From the NCBI RefSeq assembly GCF_001293465.1, contig NZ_JSYZ01000007.1:343603-407602 (forward strand): 64,000 nt of DNA, read 5' to 3'. This stretch comes from Pseudomonas asplenii (GTDB taxonomy: Bacteria; Pseudomonadota; Gammaproteobacteria; Pseudomonadales; Pseudomonadaceae). Below, in pieces: positions 9,796-18,418 of this stretch (its first letter is position 1; each line of letters begins with the position of its first letter). The notes under the pieces were generated by a model, which did not search any database, was not told the DNA's origin, and worked only from the letters and a program-made list of their open reading frames with translations. A program made the position numbers and the translations under genes.

Positions 9796-10098
9796 ATGGC
9801 TAATACCGAAAACACCAATCCTGGAAACTTTGCCAATGACCGTGAAAAAGCCTCTGAAGCAGGCCGCAAGGGAGGCCAGGTATCGGGAGGCAACTTCGCC
9901 AATGATCCGGAACGAGCCGCCGAAGCCGGTCGCAAAGGCGGTGAGCACAGTCACGGCGGGGGCCGGCATGCCAGCGACGCCCAGGACAACGAGTCTAACG
10001 GCGGTCGCGGCGGCAACTTTGCCGAAGACCGTGAAAAGGCTTCAGAAGCGGGGAAAAAAGGTGGCCAACATAGCCACTCCGGTGGGCAGAAATCCTGA
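9796..10098 (+). CDS. KGG-repeat general stress protein
   Basis: A 100-residue, extremely hydrophilic protein made of three imperfect repeats of the form GNFAxDxEKAxEAGRKGG, each ending in the Lys-Gly-Gly motif of the con-10/GsiB/YciG stress family. His- and Gly-rich linkers separate the repeats. Such proteins are disordered and accumulate in stationary phase or desiccation. It sits between the cyo operon and Mn-catalase, consistent with a stress regulon. GAGGTGAG shortly upstream serves as ribosome site. A strong hairpin follows at 10113-10143. Confidence 0.9.
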   Translation: MANTENTNPGNFANDREKASEAGRKGGQVSGGNFANDPERAAEAGRKGGEHSHGGGRHASDAQDNESNGGRGGNFAEDREKASEAGKKGGQHSHSGGQKS

Positions 10099-10112
10099 GT
10101 ACGTGTAACCCG

Positions 10113-10143
10113 GACCAGGCCTCAGGGACATCGGGGCCTGGTC
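10113..10143 (+). terminator. Hairpin after KGG stress gene
   Basis: GACCAGGCC and GGCCTGGTC form a perfect 9-bp stem around a 13-nt loop, 15 bp after the KGG gene stop. There is no T-run, so it is a terminator-like or mRNA-stabilising hairpin rather than a textbook intrinsic terminator. Confidence 0.5.
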
Positions 10144-10251
10144 ACCCTCTCGCCAACCCCTCTTTCATCCTGATATTGAAGGGCCCATCACCTGAACGGC
10201 CGTGATGCCTTGTGCGACCCAGACAGACCGATGCGCCCGAGGAGATTCAGC

Positions 10252-11139
10252 ATGTTTTTACACAATAAGCGCCTTCAATACACCGTACGCGTCGCGCAAC
10301 CCAACCCGGGCCTTGCCAACCTGCTGCTTGAGCAGTTTGGCGGTGCCAATGGCGAGCTCGCCGCCGCCGCCCGGTACTTCACCCAGGCACTGGCCGAAGA
10401 GGATCCAGGCCGCAAGGACCTGCTGATGGACATTGCCACAGAAGAACTGAGCCATCTGGAGATCGTCGGCTCGATTATTGTCATGCTCAACCGGGGCGCC
10501 AAGGGCCAGATGGCAGAGGGCGTCCAGGCAGAAGGCGAGCTGTATCGATCCATCAACGGGGCCGGCAATGATTCACACATCACCAGCCTGCTCTACGGGG
10601 CCGGAGCCCCACTGGTGAATTCCGCCGGCGTGCCCTGGACGGCGGCCTATGTCGACTCCATGACGGAACCCACCGCCGACCTTCGCTCCAACATTGCTGC
10701 CGAAGCCCGCGCCAAGATCGTCTACGAGCGGTTGATGAACGTGGTCGACGACCCCGGTATCAAGGAGGCGCTCGGTTTCCTGATGACCCGGGAAATTGCT
10801 CACCAGAAGTCGTTCGAGAAAGCCCTGCACGCCATTCAACCCAACTTCCCCCAAGGCAAGCTGCCGGGTATGCCTGAGTTCGCCAATACCTATTTCAGCA
10901 TGTCCAAGGGCGAGCCTGACCTGCGCGGCCCATGGAACAATGACGAGGATTTCGAGTACGTCGACAATCCTCAACCGGCGCTCGATGGTGGGGACGGGAG
11001 CGCCAGCGTGGACCTGCCCGCTGCCGACGAGGATGTGCTTGAAGCCATGAAAATTCGAACCCAGTCGGACCCGGCAGCCAACCCTCTCACCGGTGCGGAC
11101 CTCGGGTCTGGACTCATCCCCAGTAAAAACCCCTTGTAA
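10252..11139 (+). CDS. Manganese catalase
   Basis: A 295-residue non-heme dimanganese catalase (KatN type), converting H2O2 to water and O2 in the cytoplasm. The ferritin-like four-helix core shows the metal-binding Glu/His motifs: TEELSHLEIVG (EExxH) near residue 64 and, in the second half, AEARAKIVYERL and TREIAHQKSFEK. ATG 10252 is preferred over 10210 because AGGAG lies 9 bp upstream and the mature family N-terminus (MFLHNKRLQYTVRV) begins there. The C-terminal 60 residues are acidic and probably tail-like. Placed among other stationary-phase type genes; RpoS control is plausible but not read directly. Confidence 0.93.
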   Translation: MFLHNKRLQYTVRVAQPNPGLANLLLEQFGGANGELAAAARYFTQALAEEDPGRKDLLMDIATEELSHLEIVGSIIVMLNRGAKGQMAEGVQAEGELYRSINGAGNDSHITSLLYGAGAPLVNSAGVPWTAAYVDSMTEPTADLRSNIAAEARAKIVYERLMNVVDDPGIKEALGFLMTREIAHQKSFEKALHAIQPNFPQGKLPGMPEFANTYFSMSKGEPDLRGPWNNDEDFEYVDNPQPALDGGDGSASVDLPAADEDVLEAMKIRTQSDPAANPLTGADLGSGLIPSKNPL

Positions 11140-11148
11140 ACGGCAAAC

Positions 11149-11170
11149 GAGTGCGGCGACAGTCGCACTC
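11149..11170 (+). terminator. Hairpin after Mn-catalase
   Basis: GAGTGCG and CGCACTC pair (7 bp) around an 8-nt loop, 9 bp after the Mn-catalase stop and followed by CTTCC rather than a full T-run. A weak terminator candidate. Confidence 0.4.
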
Positions 11171-11432
11171 TTCCAGGTGGAGGGCGCGCTGAATAATGGG
11201 TTAACCACAACTTTTATACAGCCCCTCATTCAGATACCTCAGGCAAATAACCGCATCCGAAAGAACAAGAACTCCCCTCCCTCCTCGATATCCGATGTTA
11301 TTCAGCGACTCGCGGCGAACCGACTCAACCCGCCAAGTTCCCGGTTAGTTCCTCCCATCCCCCGCTTGTTTCACGACGATCAAACCAGGCCTTATGAAAT
11401 GACGCTAATCATTTAAATACCTATACAAAACA

Positions 11433-11457
11433 TGTACAAGAAAAAAATATCTGTACA
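11433..11457. promoter_or_regulatory. Paired TGTACA motif (possible LitR/PplR-type site)
   Basis: Two perfect TGTACA hexamers (11433-11438 and 11452-11457) lie 19 bp apart inside an AT-rich, otherwise featureless 460-bp intergenic stretch (11140-11599), about 140 bp upstream of the small gene at 11600. The same arrangement with the same 19-bp period occurs at 23029-23053. The reported PplR1/LitR site of P. putida is T(G/A)TACA-N12-TGTA(C/T)A; here the gap is 13. Assignment is inference. Confidence 0.4.
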
Positions 11458-11599
11458 ACATTAATCCGAACAACAAACCATACACCCGTTTAAATAAAAA
11501 CCCAGAGGCTAATTGATATCACGCCATCCAATTAAACCCCCAAATAATTTGAACCTCCTGCCTCGCCTGCCCGACCAACTCAAACAACAAGGAGGAAAA

Positions 11600-11869
11600 A
11601 TGAACAATCAACTTTTCATCATCGAATACTTTCTTCACGGCGAGCAGAAGTCTTTCATCATCAGGGCACCCACAATGAATAACGCCGAGGCTTGGCATTG
11701 GGCCTGTTGTGATGCGGGCATAGGCCGTATTCCCCGATTCGCCCGAGAGCGCGTCAAACGGATCAGTAAACCGCTCGCCGAACGCTATGGCGTCGAGAAC
11801 GTGAAATGGTGGCGCTCCGGCGAAGCGCCCTTTGTTCCAAAACCTTATATCCCACCGCCACCCGACTGA
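11600..11869 (+). CDS. Small hypothetical protein (DUF6555-like)
   Basis: An 89-residue protein with the pattern FIIEYFLHGEQKSFIIRAP, then NAEAWHWACCDAGIGRIP, which I associate with a Pseudomonas-specific family of unknown function (DUF6555). It has two beta-strands followed by an alpha helix and a Pro-rich tail. A very strong ribosome site (AAGGAGG) sits 7 bp before ATG 11600, fixing the start although the frame is open further upstream. No catalytic motif is evident. It precedes another small stress-region gene. Confidence 0.72.
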   Translation: MNNQLFIIEYFLHGEQKSFIIRAPTMNNAEAWHWACCDAGIGRIPRFARERVKRISKPLAERYGVENVKWWRSGEAPFVPKPYIPPPPD

Positions 11870-11939
11870 CCTTCTGTTGCTACAGCAGCCAGGTTGATTC
11901 CCTTCATTTGAAATGACAAGCCAGAAAAGGAGACCTGCC

Positions 11940-12212
11940 ATGAACCGAGGAGCGAATAACAGAAAGACAACCAAAAACCGCTGGCTCGCGGCAACCGAAC
12001 GCAGCAACCGCCTGTTCAGGGAGGCGGCCCGGTTGGATGACGAAGCGTACGACCTGCTCAGCGACGGCGTCGTCACCTCGGACACACTGGAGAAATTTCG
12101 CCTCGCCAAGGAGCAAGCCGCTACCCGGTACGCGCAAGCCCGCAAGGCCTGGGAGCAAGCCAGGAACGAGTTTCAGGAAAACCCTGAAGACGCTGGCGGC
12201 AGCCCCGGTTGA
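11940..12212 (+). CDS. Small helical protein, paralogue of 14343-14579
   Basis: A 90-residue, all-helical charged protein. The start ATG 11940 is fixed by AAAGGAG 8 bp upstream. Its core (RSNRLFREAARLDDEAYDLL, later EKFRLAKEQAATRYAQA) aligns with the protein at 14343-14579 (QNRRLFDRAYALQHAAYELL, FSHYQTLKAKAQSQARE): same spacing of RLF, AY-LL and the Lys/Ala-rich second helix. The two flank the ThDP enzyme gene and look like an old duplication. Function unknown. Confidence 0.68.
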   Translation: MNRGANNRKTTKNRWLAATERSNRLFREAARLDDEAYDLLSDGVVTSDTLEKFRLAKEQAATRYAQARKAWEQARNEFQENPEDAGGSPG

Positions 12213-12343
12213 TCCGCAGCCGTCGCCGTTCAGCGCGTCCGGGCGCAATCAGCCCAGTGCCCCATCAATGATCCGTGACGTTCGCCGGTAGCCAGGCGGA
12301 AAGCCCCATCACGACGTCCTTTTCGAGAACAGTGAGGTGTTCA

Positions 12344-14134
12344 ATGACCATGACCGTAGGCGATTTTCTGGTGCAACGCTTGTATCAATGGGGTGTCCGA
12401 CGCCTCTATGGCTATCCGGGCGACGGCATCAATGGTGTCTTCGGTGCCCTCAACCGCAGCCAGGGCAAGATCGAGTTCATTCAGGCCCGGCACGAGGAAA
12501 TGGCCGCCTTCATGGCCACGGCCCACGCCAAATTCACCGGTGAACCCGGCGTGTGTATCGCCACCTCAGGTCCGGGCGCTTCACACCTGCTGACAGGGCT
12601 CTACGATGCACAGATGGACCACATGCCCGTACTGGCGATCGTTGGACAGCAGGCACGCACGGCGCTGGGCAGCCATTACCAGCAGGAATTGGATCTGGTG
12701 TCGATGTTCAAGGACGTCGCGGCCGCCTTCGTCCAGCAGGCCTCAGCCCCTTCGCAGGTTCGCCACCTGGTCGACCGGGCACTGCGGATCGCCATCGGTG
12801 AGCGACGCGTCACAGCCTTGATTCTGCCCAACGATCTTCAGGACCTCGAATACGAGGAGCCAAGTCGCGCCCATGGCACCGCGCATTCCGGCTCAGGCTA
12901 CAGTGCCCCGCGGGTGATCCCTCATGCGCAGGACCTGCAACGCGCGGCCGAGGTCCTGAACGCCGGGAACAAGGTGGCGATCCTGGTCGGCGCTGGCGCG
13001 TTGCAGGCCACCGAAGAGGTCATCGCCGTGGCCGAGAAGCTCGGAGCCGGCGTCGCCAAGGCGCTACTGGGCAAGGCAGCCCTGCCTGATGACCTGCCCT
13101 GGGTCACCGGCTGCATTGGCCTGCTGGGCACCGAGCCCAGCTACAAGCTGATGAACGAGTGCGACACCCTGCTGATGATCGGTTCCGGGTTTCCCTATGC
13201 CGAGTTCCTGCCCAGGGAAGGCCAGGCGCGTGCGGTGCAGATCGACCTGCGGCCCGGCATGCTCAGCCTGCGGTATCCGATGGAGGTCAATCTGCAGGGC
13301 GATGCCAGCCAGACCTTGCAGGCACTGCTGCCATTGCTTGAACACAAGACTCGCCGCCAGTGGCGCAAGAAGGTCGAAAGCTGGCGCGCCAGTTGGGACA
13401 GAACCCTGGAAAAACGCGCCCTGGTCAAGGCCGATCCGATCAACCCGCAACGGGTAGTGTTCGAACTCTCGCCCCGTCTTCCCGACCACGCAATCGTCAC
13501 CAGCGACTCGGGCTCCTGCGCCAACTGGTTTGCCCGCGACCTGCAGATCCGCCAGGGCATGCAGTGCTCGCTGTCCGGCGGCCTGGCCTCGATGGGGGCC
13601 GCGGTGCCGTATGCCATTGCCGCCAAGTTCGCCCACCCTCTGCGCACCGTGGTGGCGCTGGTCGGCGACGGCGCCATGCAGATGAACAACATGGCCGAAC
13701 TGATTACCGTGGCCAAGTACTGGCGGCAGTGGGAAAGCCCCCGCTGGATCTGCGCCATCTTCAACAATGAAGACCTGAACCAGGTGACCTGGGAGCAGCG
13801 CGTGATGGAAGGCGATCCCAAGTTCGAAGCCTCGCAGGGCATTCCGGACGTGCCCTACCACCTGTTTGCGATCTCCATCGGCCTCAAGGGCATCTTCGTC
13901 GAGCGCGAAGAGGACATCGCTGCGGCCTGGGAGCAGGCCCTGGCCGCCGACTGCCCGGTGGTCATCGAGTTCAAGACCGACCCCAACGTGCCACCGCTGC
14001 CGGCGCATATCACGCTCGAGCAGGCCAGAAAAATGGCCTCGACCCTGGCCCAGGGCGATCCCGATGAAGCAGGCATCCTCCTGCAGACCGCCAAACAGGT
14101 GGTGAGCAGCGTACTGCCCAAACGCAAGAGGTGA
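12344..14134 (+). CDS. Thiamine diphosphate-dependent enzyme (pyruvate oxidase-like)
   Basis: A 596-residue three-domain ThDP enzyme of the acetolactate synthase/pyruvate oxidase superfamily. The catalytic Glu of the Pyr domain is in QARHEEMAAFMAT (about residue 51). The ThDP/Mg motif GDGAMQMNNM with the downstream NNEDLNQVTWEQR (GDG...NN) is in the C-terminal domain. The overall length and stress-region context resemble PoxB-like proteins of the genus annotated only as thiamine pyrophosphate-requiring. ATG 12344 follows GTGAGGTG and begins the conserved MTVGDFLVQRL. Pyruvate as substrate and quinone or O2 as acceptor are inference. Confidence 0.85.
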   Translation: MTMTVGDFLVQRLYQWGVRRLYGYPGDGINGVFGALNRSQGKIEFIQARHEEMAAFMATAHAKFTGEPGVCIATSGPGASHLLTGLYDAQMDHMPVLAIVGQQARTALGSHYQQELDLVSMFKDVAAAFVQQASAPSQVRHLVDRALRIAIGERRVTALILPNDLQDLEYEEPSRAHGTAHSGSGYSAPRVIPHAQDLQRAAEVLNAGNKVAILVGAGALQATEEVIAVAEKLGAGVAKALLGKAALPDDLPWVTGCIGLLGTEPSYKLMNECDTLLMIGSGFPYAEFLPREGQARAVQIDLRPGMLSLRYPMEVNLQGDASQTLQALLPLLEHKTRRQWRKKVESWRASWDRTLEKRALVKADPINPQRVVFELSPRLPDHAIVTSDSGSCANWFARDLQIRQGMQCSLSGGLASMGAAVPYAIAAKFAHPLRTVVALVGDGAMQMNNMAELITVAKYWRQWESPRWICAIFNNEDLNQVTWEQRVMEGDPKFEASQGIPDVPYHLFAISIGLKGIFVEREEDIAAAWEQALAADCPVVIEFKTDPNVPPLPAHITLEQARKMASTLAQGDPDEAGILLQTAKQVVSSVLPKRKR

Positions 14135-14342
14135 AGGGTCAGGCCTTGATGGTTCGCCGGCAGGCGCTACCCGACCTGGCGGAGCTTCCCTTTGACCGTT
14201 CGACTTTCCTGCTGTGTTAACGGCGCAACGCCACAGCTTTTCCAATGCTTTTATTTGCAATCCCTGCGCCCGGTCGAAGTCGGACCTTGTATGGCAGCCG
14301 TTCTGCCAGCCGCCACCGCTCATTTTCAATCAGGAGGAACCC

Positions 14343-14579
14343 ATGCAAACCCAACCTCATCACGCCCCACTCGAAGCCTGCAAACGGTTCGCGCTCGAAC
14401 AGAACCGGCGACTGTTCGACAGGGCTTATGCCCTTCAGCATGCCGCCTATGAACTGCTGGAGCGCCCCGACCTCGATGCGGAAACCTTCAGCCATTACCA
14501 GACGCTGAAGGCCAAGGCGCAGAGTCAGGCCAGAGAAGCCATCGAGCATCTGCAACTGGTGGACCGGGATATCGCCTGA
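14343..14579 (+). CDS. Small helical protein, paralogue of 11940-12212
   Basis: A 78-residue helical protein. AGGAGG lies 6 bp before ATG 14343, fixing the start in a longer open frame. It shares its layout with the protein at 11940-12212 (RLF, then AYELL, then a Lys/Ala/Gln-rich helix). It follows the ThDP enzyme gene after about 210 bp. Function unknown; conserved-looking small protein in a stress gene region. Confidence 0.65.
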   Translation: MQTQPHHAPLEACKRFALEQNRRLFDRAYALQHAAYELLERPDLDAETFSHYQTLKAKAQSQAREAIEHLQLVDRDIA

Positions 14580-14712
14580 GCCCGATCGAGGCCACCGCCC
14601 GAAGGTGGCCGCCGCGCATGAATCACCGGCCTACGGCATTGCCCATGAGGTCAGACAGGAGGTAGAGCGCCAACTGAAGCCCCCCTTTATTTAAACCGGA
14701 GAACTTTCACTC

Positions 14713-15273
14713 ATGAACTCACCACTCCAGAGCAAGCACATACTCATCATCACCTCAAACACCGGTATCGAAAGAGATGAACTGTTAAAACCGCTGCAGA
14801 CCCTGCGTGAGCTGGGTGCGACGGTCACCCATGGGTCCAGCGAAGGCGGTGCGACCCAGACCTTCCTGCACGATACCGAGAAGGACAGGCAGGTCGAATC
14901 CGACGCTCGATTGGCGGATCTGAACGGCGGCGGCTTCGATGCGCTGCTGATTCCCGGCGGTACCGTCAACGCCGATACGCTACGCCAGGATGGCGAGGCC
15001 CTTCGTCTGATCAACGACTTTGTCCAGGCAGGCAAGGTCGTTGCCGCCATCTGCCACGGGCCCTGGACCTTGATTGACGCCGGCGTGATCGCAGGCAAAA
15101 CGCTCACCTCCTACCCCAGCGTGCGGACAGACCTGGTCAATGCCAAGGCTGAATGGATCGATGCCTCGGTCACGCAATGCCAGGCCAATGGCTGGACGCT
15201 GATCACCTCACGCAACCCCGGCGACCTGGACGATTTCAACCAGGCCATTGCGCAGGCGCTCGTGGCCGCCTGA
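14713..15273 (+). CDS. PfpI/DJ-1 family protein (type 1 glutamine amidotransferase-like)
   Basis: A 186-residue protein of the DJ-1/PfpI superfamily. The nucleophile elbow AAICHGPWTL places the catalytic Cys near residue 116 followed by His. The loop FDALLIPGGTVNADTLR carries the oxyanion region, and the conserved Glu is in GIERDEL near the N-terminus. Family members are described as stress-induced deglycases, peptidases or chaperones (YhbO, PfpI). Its setting among catalase and SDR stress genes fits protection against carbonyl or oxidative damage, though the exact activity is not readable. Confidence 0.88.
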   Translation: MNSPLQSKHILIITSNTGIERDELLKPLQTLRELGATVTHGSSEGGATQTFLHDTEKDRQVESDARLADLNGGGFDALLIPGGTVNADTLRQDGEALRLINDFVQAGKVVAAICHGPWTLIDAGVIAGKTLTSYPSVRTDLVNAKAEWIDASVTQCQANGWTLITSRNPGDLDDFNQAIAQALVAA

Positions 15274-15447
15274 CGACCTCCCTGGCAGGTCATTCGGCGT
15301 CAGGCGATACAGCCGGCAACAGTCAGATGTCCCAGCGGTATCGCATTGGCCCCTACCGGACAACGCAATCCAGGCAACTTCGCATGAGTCGCCACTGAAC
15401 GACCCATGGCTGAACTGCCCATCCCTGATTCTGATGGAGACGCACGT

Positions 15448-16305
15448 ATGAAAACCTATCCTCGCCCGCCCTTTCCGTCCCAACCCCAATCCACTCCCGG
15501 CTCGCAGAAAGCCATGGATCCCTACCCCGATTGCGGGGAGCAAAGCTACCGGGGCTCCGGCCGCCTGCAAGGCAAGATTGCCTTGATTACCGGCGCCGAC
15601 AGCGGCATCGGCCGCGCCGTGGCGATTGCCTTTGCGCGCGAAGGCGCCGATGTCGCCGTGGCCTACCTGGATGAACATGAAGATGCCCGGGAAACCGCGC
15701 GCTGGGTCGAACAGGCCGGTCGCCAATGCCTGTTGTTGCCCGGCGATATAGCGCAGAAAGAGCAATGCAGCGAACTGGTGGCCAAAACCGTCGAGACATT
15801 CGGGCGCATCGACGTGCTGGTCAACAATGCCGCCTACCAGATGACCCACGAGACCCTGGAGGACATTGCCGATGAGGAGTGGGTGCGAACCTTCGACATC
15901 AACATCACGGCGATCTTCCGCCTCTGCAAGGCGGCCCTGCCCCACATGGCCAGCGGCAGCTCGATCATCAATACCAGCTCGATCAACTCCGATGCGCCCA
16001 AGCCGACCCTGCTGCCCTATGCCACCACGAAGGGCGCGATTGCCAACTTCACTGCCGGGTTGGCGCAACTGCTCGGTCCCCAGGGCATTCGTGTCAACAG
16101 CGTGGCGCCCGGTCCGATATGGACACCCCTGATCGTGGCCACCATGCCGCCTGAAGAGGTCAGGAACTTCGGTCAACAGACGCCCCTCGGGCGGCCCGGC
16201 CAACCCGTGGAAGTCGCGCCGCTCTACGTGCTGCTGGCCTCTGACGAGTCCAGCTATGTCTCGGGGTCACGCTATGGCGTCACCGGCGGCAAACCGATCC
16301 TATAG
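15448..16305 (+). CDS. Short-chain dehydrogenase (YghA-like)
   Basis: A 285-residue SDR with the long N-terminal extension typical of YghA-like oxidoreductases (DPYPDCGEQSYRGSGRLQGK). The Rossmann motif TGADSGIGR is near residue 50, the NNAAYQ segment near 131, the catalytic Ser in NTSSINS and the YATTK (YxxxK) motif near 193. It should reduce or oxidise an aldehyde or ketone with NAD(P)H in the cytoplasm. GGAG lies 8 bp before ATG 15448. Its stop overlaps the convergent hydrolase gene by 6 bp. Confidence 0.9.
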   Translation: MKTYPRPPFPSQPQSTPGSQKAMDPYPDCGEQSYRGSGRLQGKIALITGADSGIGRAVAIAFAREGADVAVAYLDEHEDARETARWVEQAGRQCLLLPGDIAQKEQCSELVAKTVETFGRIDVLVNNAAYQMTHETLEDIADEEWVRTFDINITAIFRLCKAALPHMASGSSIINTSSINSDAPKPTLLPYATTKGAIANFTAGLAQLLGPQGIRVNSVAPGPIWTPLIVATMPPEEVRNFGQQTPLGRPGQPVEVAPLYVLLASDESSYVSGSRYGVTGGKPIL

Positions 16306-17058
16306 GCTGGAGATACTCAATCGCTCACCCACCACCATTTCGGTGATCCAATCGATCAGAATGGAGGTATAGGCATCCTGCGCGACCTCGGTACTCAAGC
16401 TGTGGTCGGCGTCATCAATGATGCGGTGGGTGAGCGAATGGGTCTGTTGAAACGCAGCCCGGTAGCTCATGATCGTGGCATGGGGCACATGCTCATCATG
16501 CTCCGACTCGACAATCAGAACGTCTCCCCGAAACGCCGCACACGCTCTCAGGGCGCGGTTTTCAGTCGCCTGGATGTGACTCGCCCGGTACTGCATCAGA
16601 TCCCTGCGATCGAGTTGGCGTTTGGCCATGTGCCAGTTTTCATCACGATAGATGGCGGGTACCCGCAGGGCCAGCCAGCGCACCTTGCGCAGCTGGCTGA
16701 GAATCGTCGCCAGGTAGCCACCATAGCTGGTGCCCACCACAGCGATCGATGAGGTATCCAGGGCGGGATGCGCCAGCAGCCGATCATACGCGGCCAACAG
16801 GTCACGCAGGTTGTCTTCACGCGTGACCTGCGCCTGTCGGCTGTCCTCTGCGCCATGCCCGCGCAGATCGAAGGTCAGGCAGATACAGCCCAGGCCGGCG
16901 ATCCCCCGGGCACGCTTGAGGTCACGCTCCTGGCTCCCTCCCCAACCGTGCACGAACAACACGCCGGGGACCTTGGATCGGGGGCTCAGAAAATTGCCCG
17001 CGATGGAGTCTTCCTCGACGTTGATCCACACCGGTTCGCTGTTAGCAATCATGGTCAT
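16300..17058 (-). CDS. Alpha/beta hydrolase
   Basis: A 252-residue serine hydrolase. The oxyanion strand VLFVHGWGGSQ, the strand-4 motif FDLRGHG, the nucleophile elbow VVGTSYGGYLA (Ser) and a likely catalytic His in DDADHSLST are all present. The start is ATG 17058 or 17052, both inside the end of the DUF3182 gene, giving a 17-bp or 11-bp overlap and implying translational coupling. The longer frame to 17169 is rejected as it runs well inside that gene. Substrate unknown; the pair is divergent from the clsB cluster. Confidence 0.85.
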   Translation of the reverse strand: MTMIANSEPVWINVEEDSIAGNFLSPRSKVPGVLFVHGWGGSQERDLKRARGIAGLGCICLTFDLRGHGAEDSRQAQVTREDNLRDLLAAYDRLLAHPALDTSSIAVVGTSYGGYLATILSQLRKVRWLALRVPAIYRDENWHMAKRQLDRRDLMQYRASHIQATENRALRACAAFRGDVLIVESEHDEHVPHATIMSYRAAFQQTHSLTHRIIDDADHSLSTEVAQDAYTSILIDWITEMVVGERLSISSL

Positions 17059-18142
17059 GGACCTGTGCATACTTGAGAATGAAATCACCCCGGCCATCAG
17101 GGCCGCGATACAGCACCCGTGCCGACTCAGGCAGCGGGCATTCGGCATGGGCCTCATGGGTGGAAGCACGAACGGCCTTCACAGCCGGGCGCTCACGAAA
17201 CACCTGCAAGGCTGCCAGTTCGGCCCCCGTCGCGCCGCCCACCCGCCAGGACTGCTCAAGCACGCCGAACTTCGATTCTCCCTCCCTGCCCATGCCCTGC
17301 AGCACGTCATAGTTGCGACGCGAAGCAAAGAAGCCCGGAAAGCTCAGCGCGGCGGCAGTGTCATAAACGCGCGCATACTCGATGGCCTTGCGCACTTGCG
17401 GCTCCAGGTCCCGCGCCAGCAGATCGACGTAGTCGCCACGTACCAGCAACAGGTCGGAGCCGGCGTACACCGACTCACCGTGCCGGTTCAGTACCTGGTG
17501 CTGGTGGCCGTGATAGGTCATCAGCAAACCGTCGATCAGGGTCTGTCCCACGCTGTGGGTCACGGCCTGTTCAAGGTTTTCCTCCAGGACGATGCCCTGG
17601 GCACAGGTGGGCTCATCAAGACCACTCAACCACTGCGCCAGATCGGTGCTGTCGTGCAACACCGCCTGGCCGGACCCGCCGCACGCCTGCACCTGCTTGA
17701 CCCGCAAGGGCCCTGAGCGCAGCGCCTCAATAGCCGCGTGCCGGGCATCGTCCCGATCGAACACCGTCAGGCCCGCCAGCACCACGGCCCGCACCCGTTC
17801 CGCGAATTGGGGATTCCACCCCTGCGGCTGCCAGCGCGTTCGGGAAAGCAACGGGTGGGAAATCGCCTTGGTGGCCATGAAAGCGTGTTGCACATAGCCA
17901 CCCAGCAGGTCCTCCACACCGCTGATGCCCAGTTCGACCCGCTCCTCACCGACCAGGGTGTGGGCAGGAACGAAATACAGCGCCTGCGCCGACTCGCGGT
18001 CCTGCGACCTGATGTCGGTGAATGACCAGCCGAGAATCTGTGCCAACCAGCGCGCCAGCGCCAGGTTGGTCTGTTCCTCATGCTCCCCGGCCCCGACACT
18101 GCCGTAGGCCACCACACACCGTTGCTTCGCCGTAACGCTCAT
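17042..18142 (-). CDS. DUF3182 family protein
   Basis: A 366-residue protein matching the Pseudomonas-type DUF3182 family, which has ATP-grasp-like features. Seen are VVAYGSVGAGEHEEQTN at the start, a central RSGPLRVKQVQACGGSGQ segment resembling the ATP-grasp Lys/Gly-rich loop, and GIVLEENLEQAVTHSVGQ. A ligase activity is possible but no substrate is known. It is the first gene of a two-gene operon with the alpha/beta hydrolase, divergent from the endonuclease/phosphatase-clsB-ybhN set across a 276-bp intergenic region. Confidence 0.82.
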   Translation of the reverse strand: MSVTAKQRCVVAYGSVGAGEHEEQTNLALARWLAQILGWSFTDIRSQDRESAQALYFVPAHTLVGEERVELGISGVEDLLGGYVQHAFMATKAISHPLLSRTRWQPQGWNPQFAERVRAVVLAGLTVFDRDDARHAAIEALRSGPLRVKQVQACGGSGQAVLHDSTDLAQWLSGLDEPTCAQGIVLEENLEQAVTHSVGQTLIDGLLMTYHGHQHQVLNRHGESVYAGSDLLLVRGDYVDLLARDLEPQVRKAIEYARVYDTAAALSFPGFFASRRNYDVLQGMGREGESKFGVLEQSWRVGGATGAELAALQVFRERPAVKAVRASTHEAHAECPLPESARVLYRGPDGRGDFILKYAQVHDHDC

Positions 18143-18418
18143 GGGGAGGGCTCCCTTTGTTGACCCTATAGGGAAGCCGACTGACCCCGCGGATCAATAG
18201 TTCGGCCGGATCGATCAACGGAGCGTGGCCGTCGTGACGGCCTACCGACCCGCAGGGCGCCGGCTATCCGGGGCGCACGGATTCTTCTTGAACTGCACGG
18301 CGCAAGGCCCGGTCGCAGCTACAGGGGACAGCTCGAAATCAGCCCCCTCGCGCCCGCGTGGTCCGCTCACAGTGAAGCCGACACGCGCAGGCCAGCCCCG
18401 GAAGGAAGGAGGAGAACG

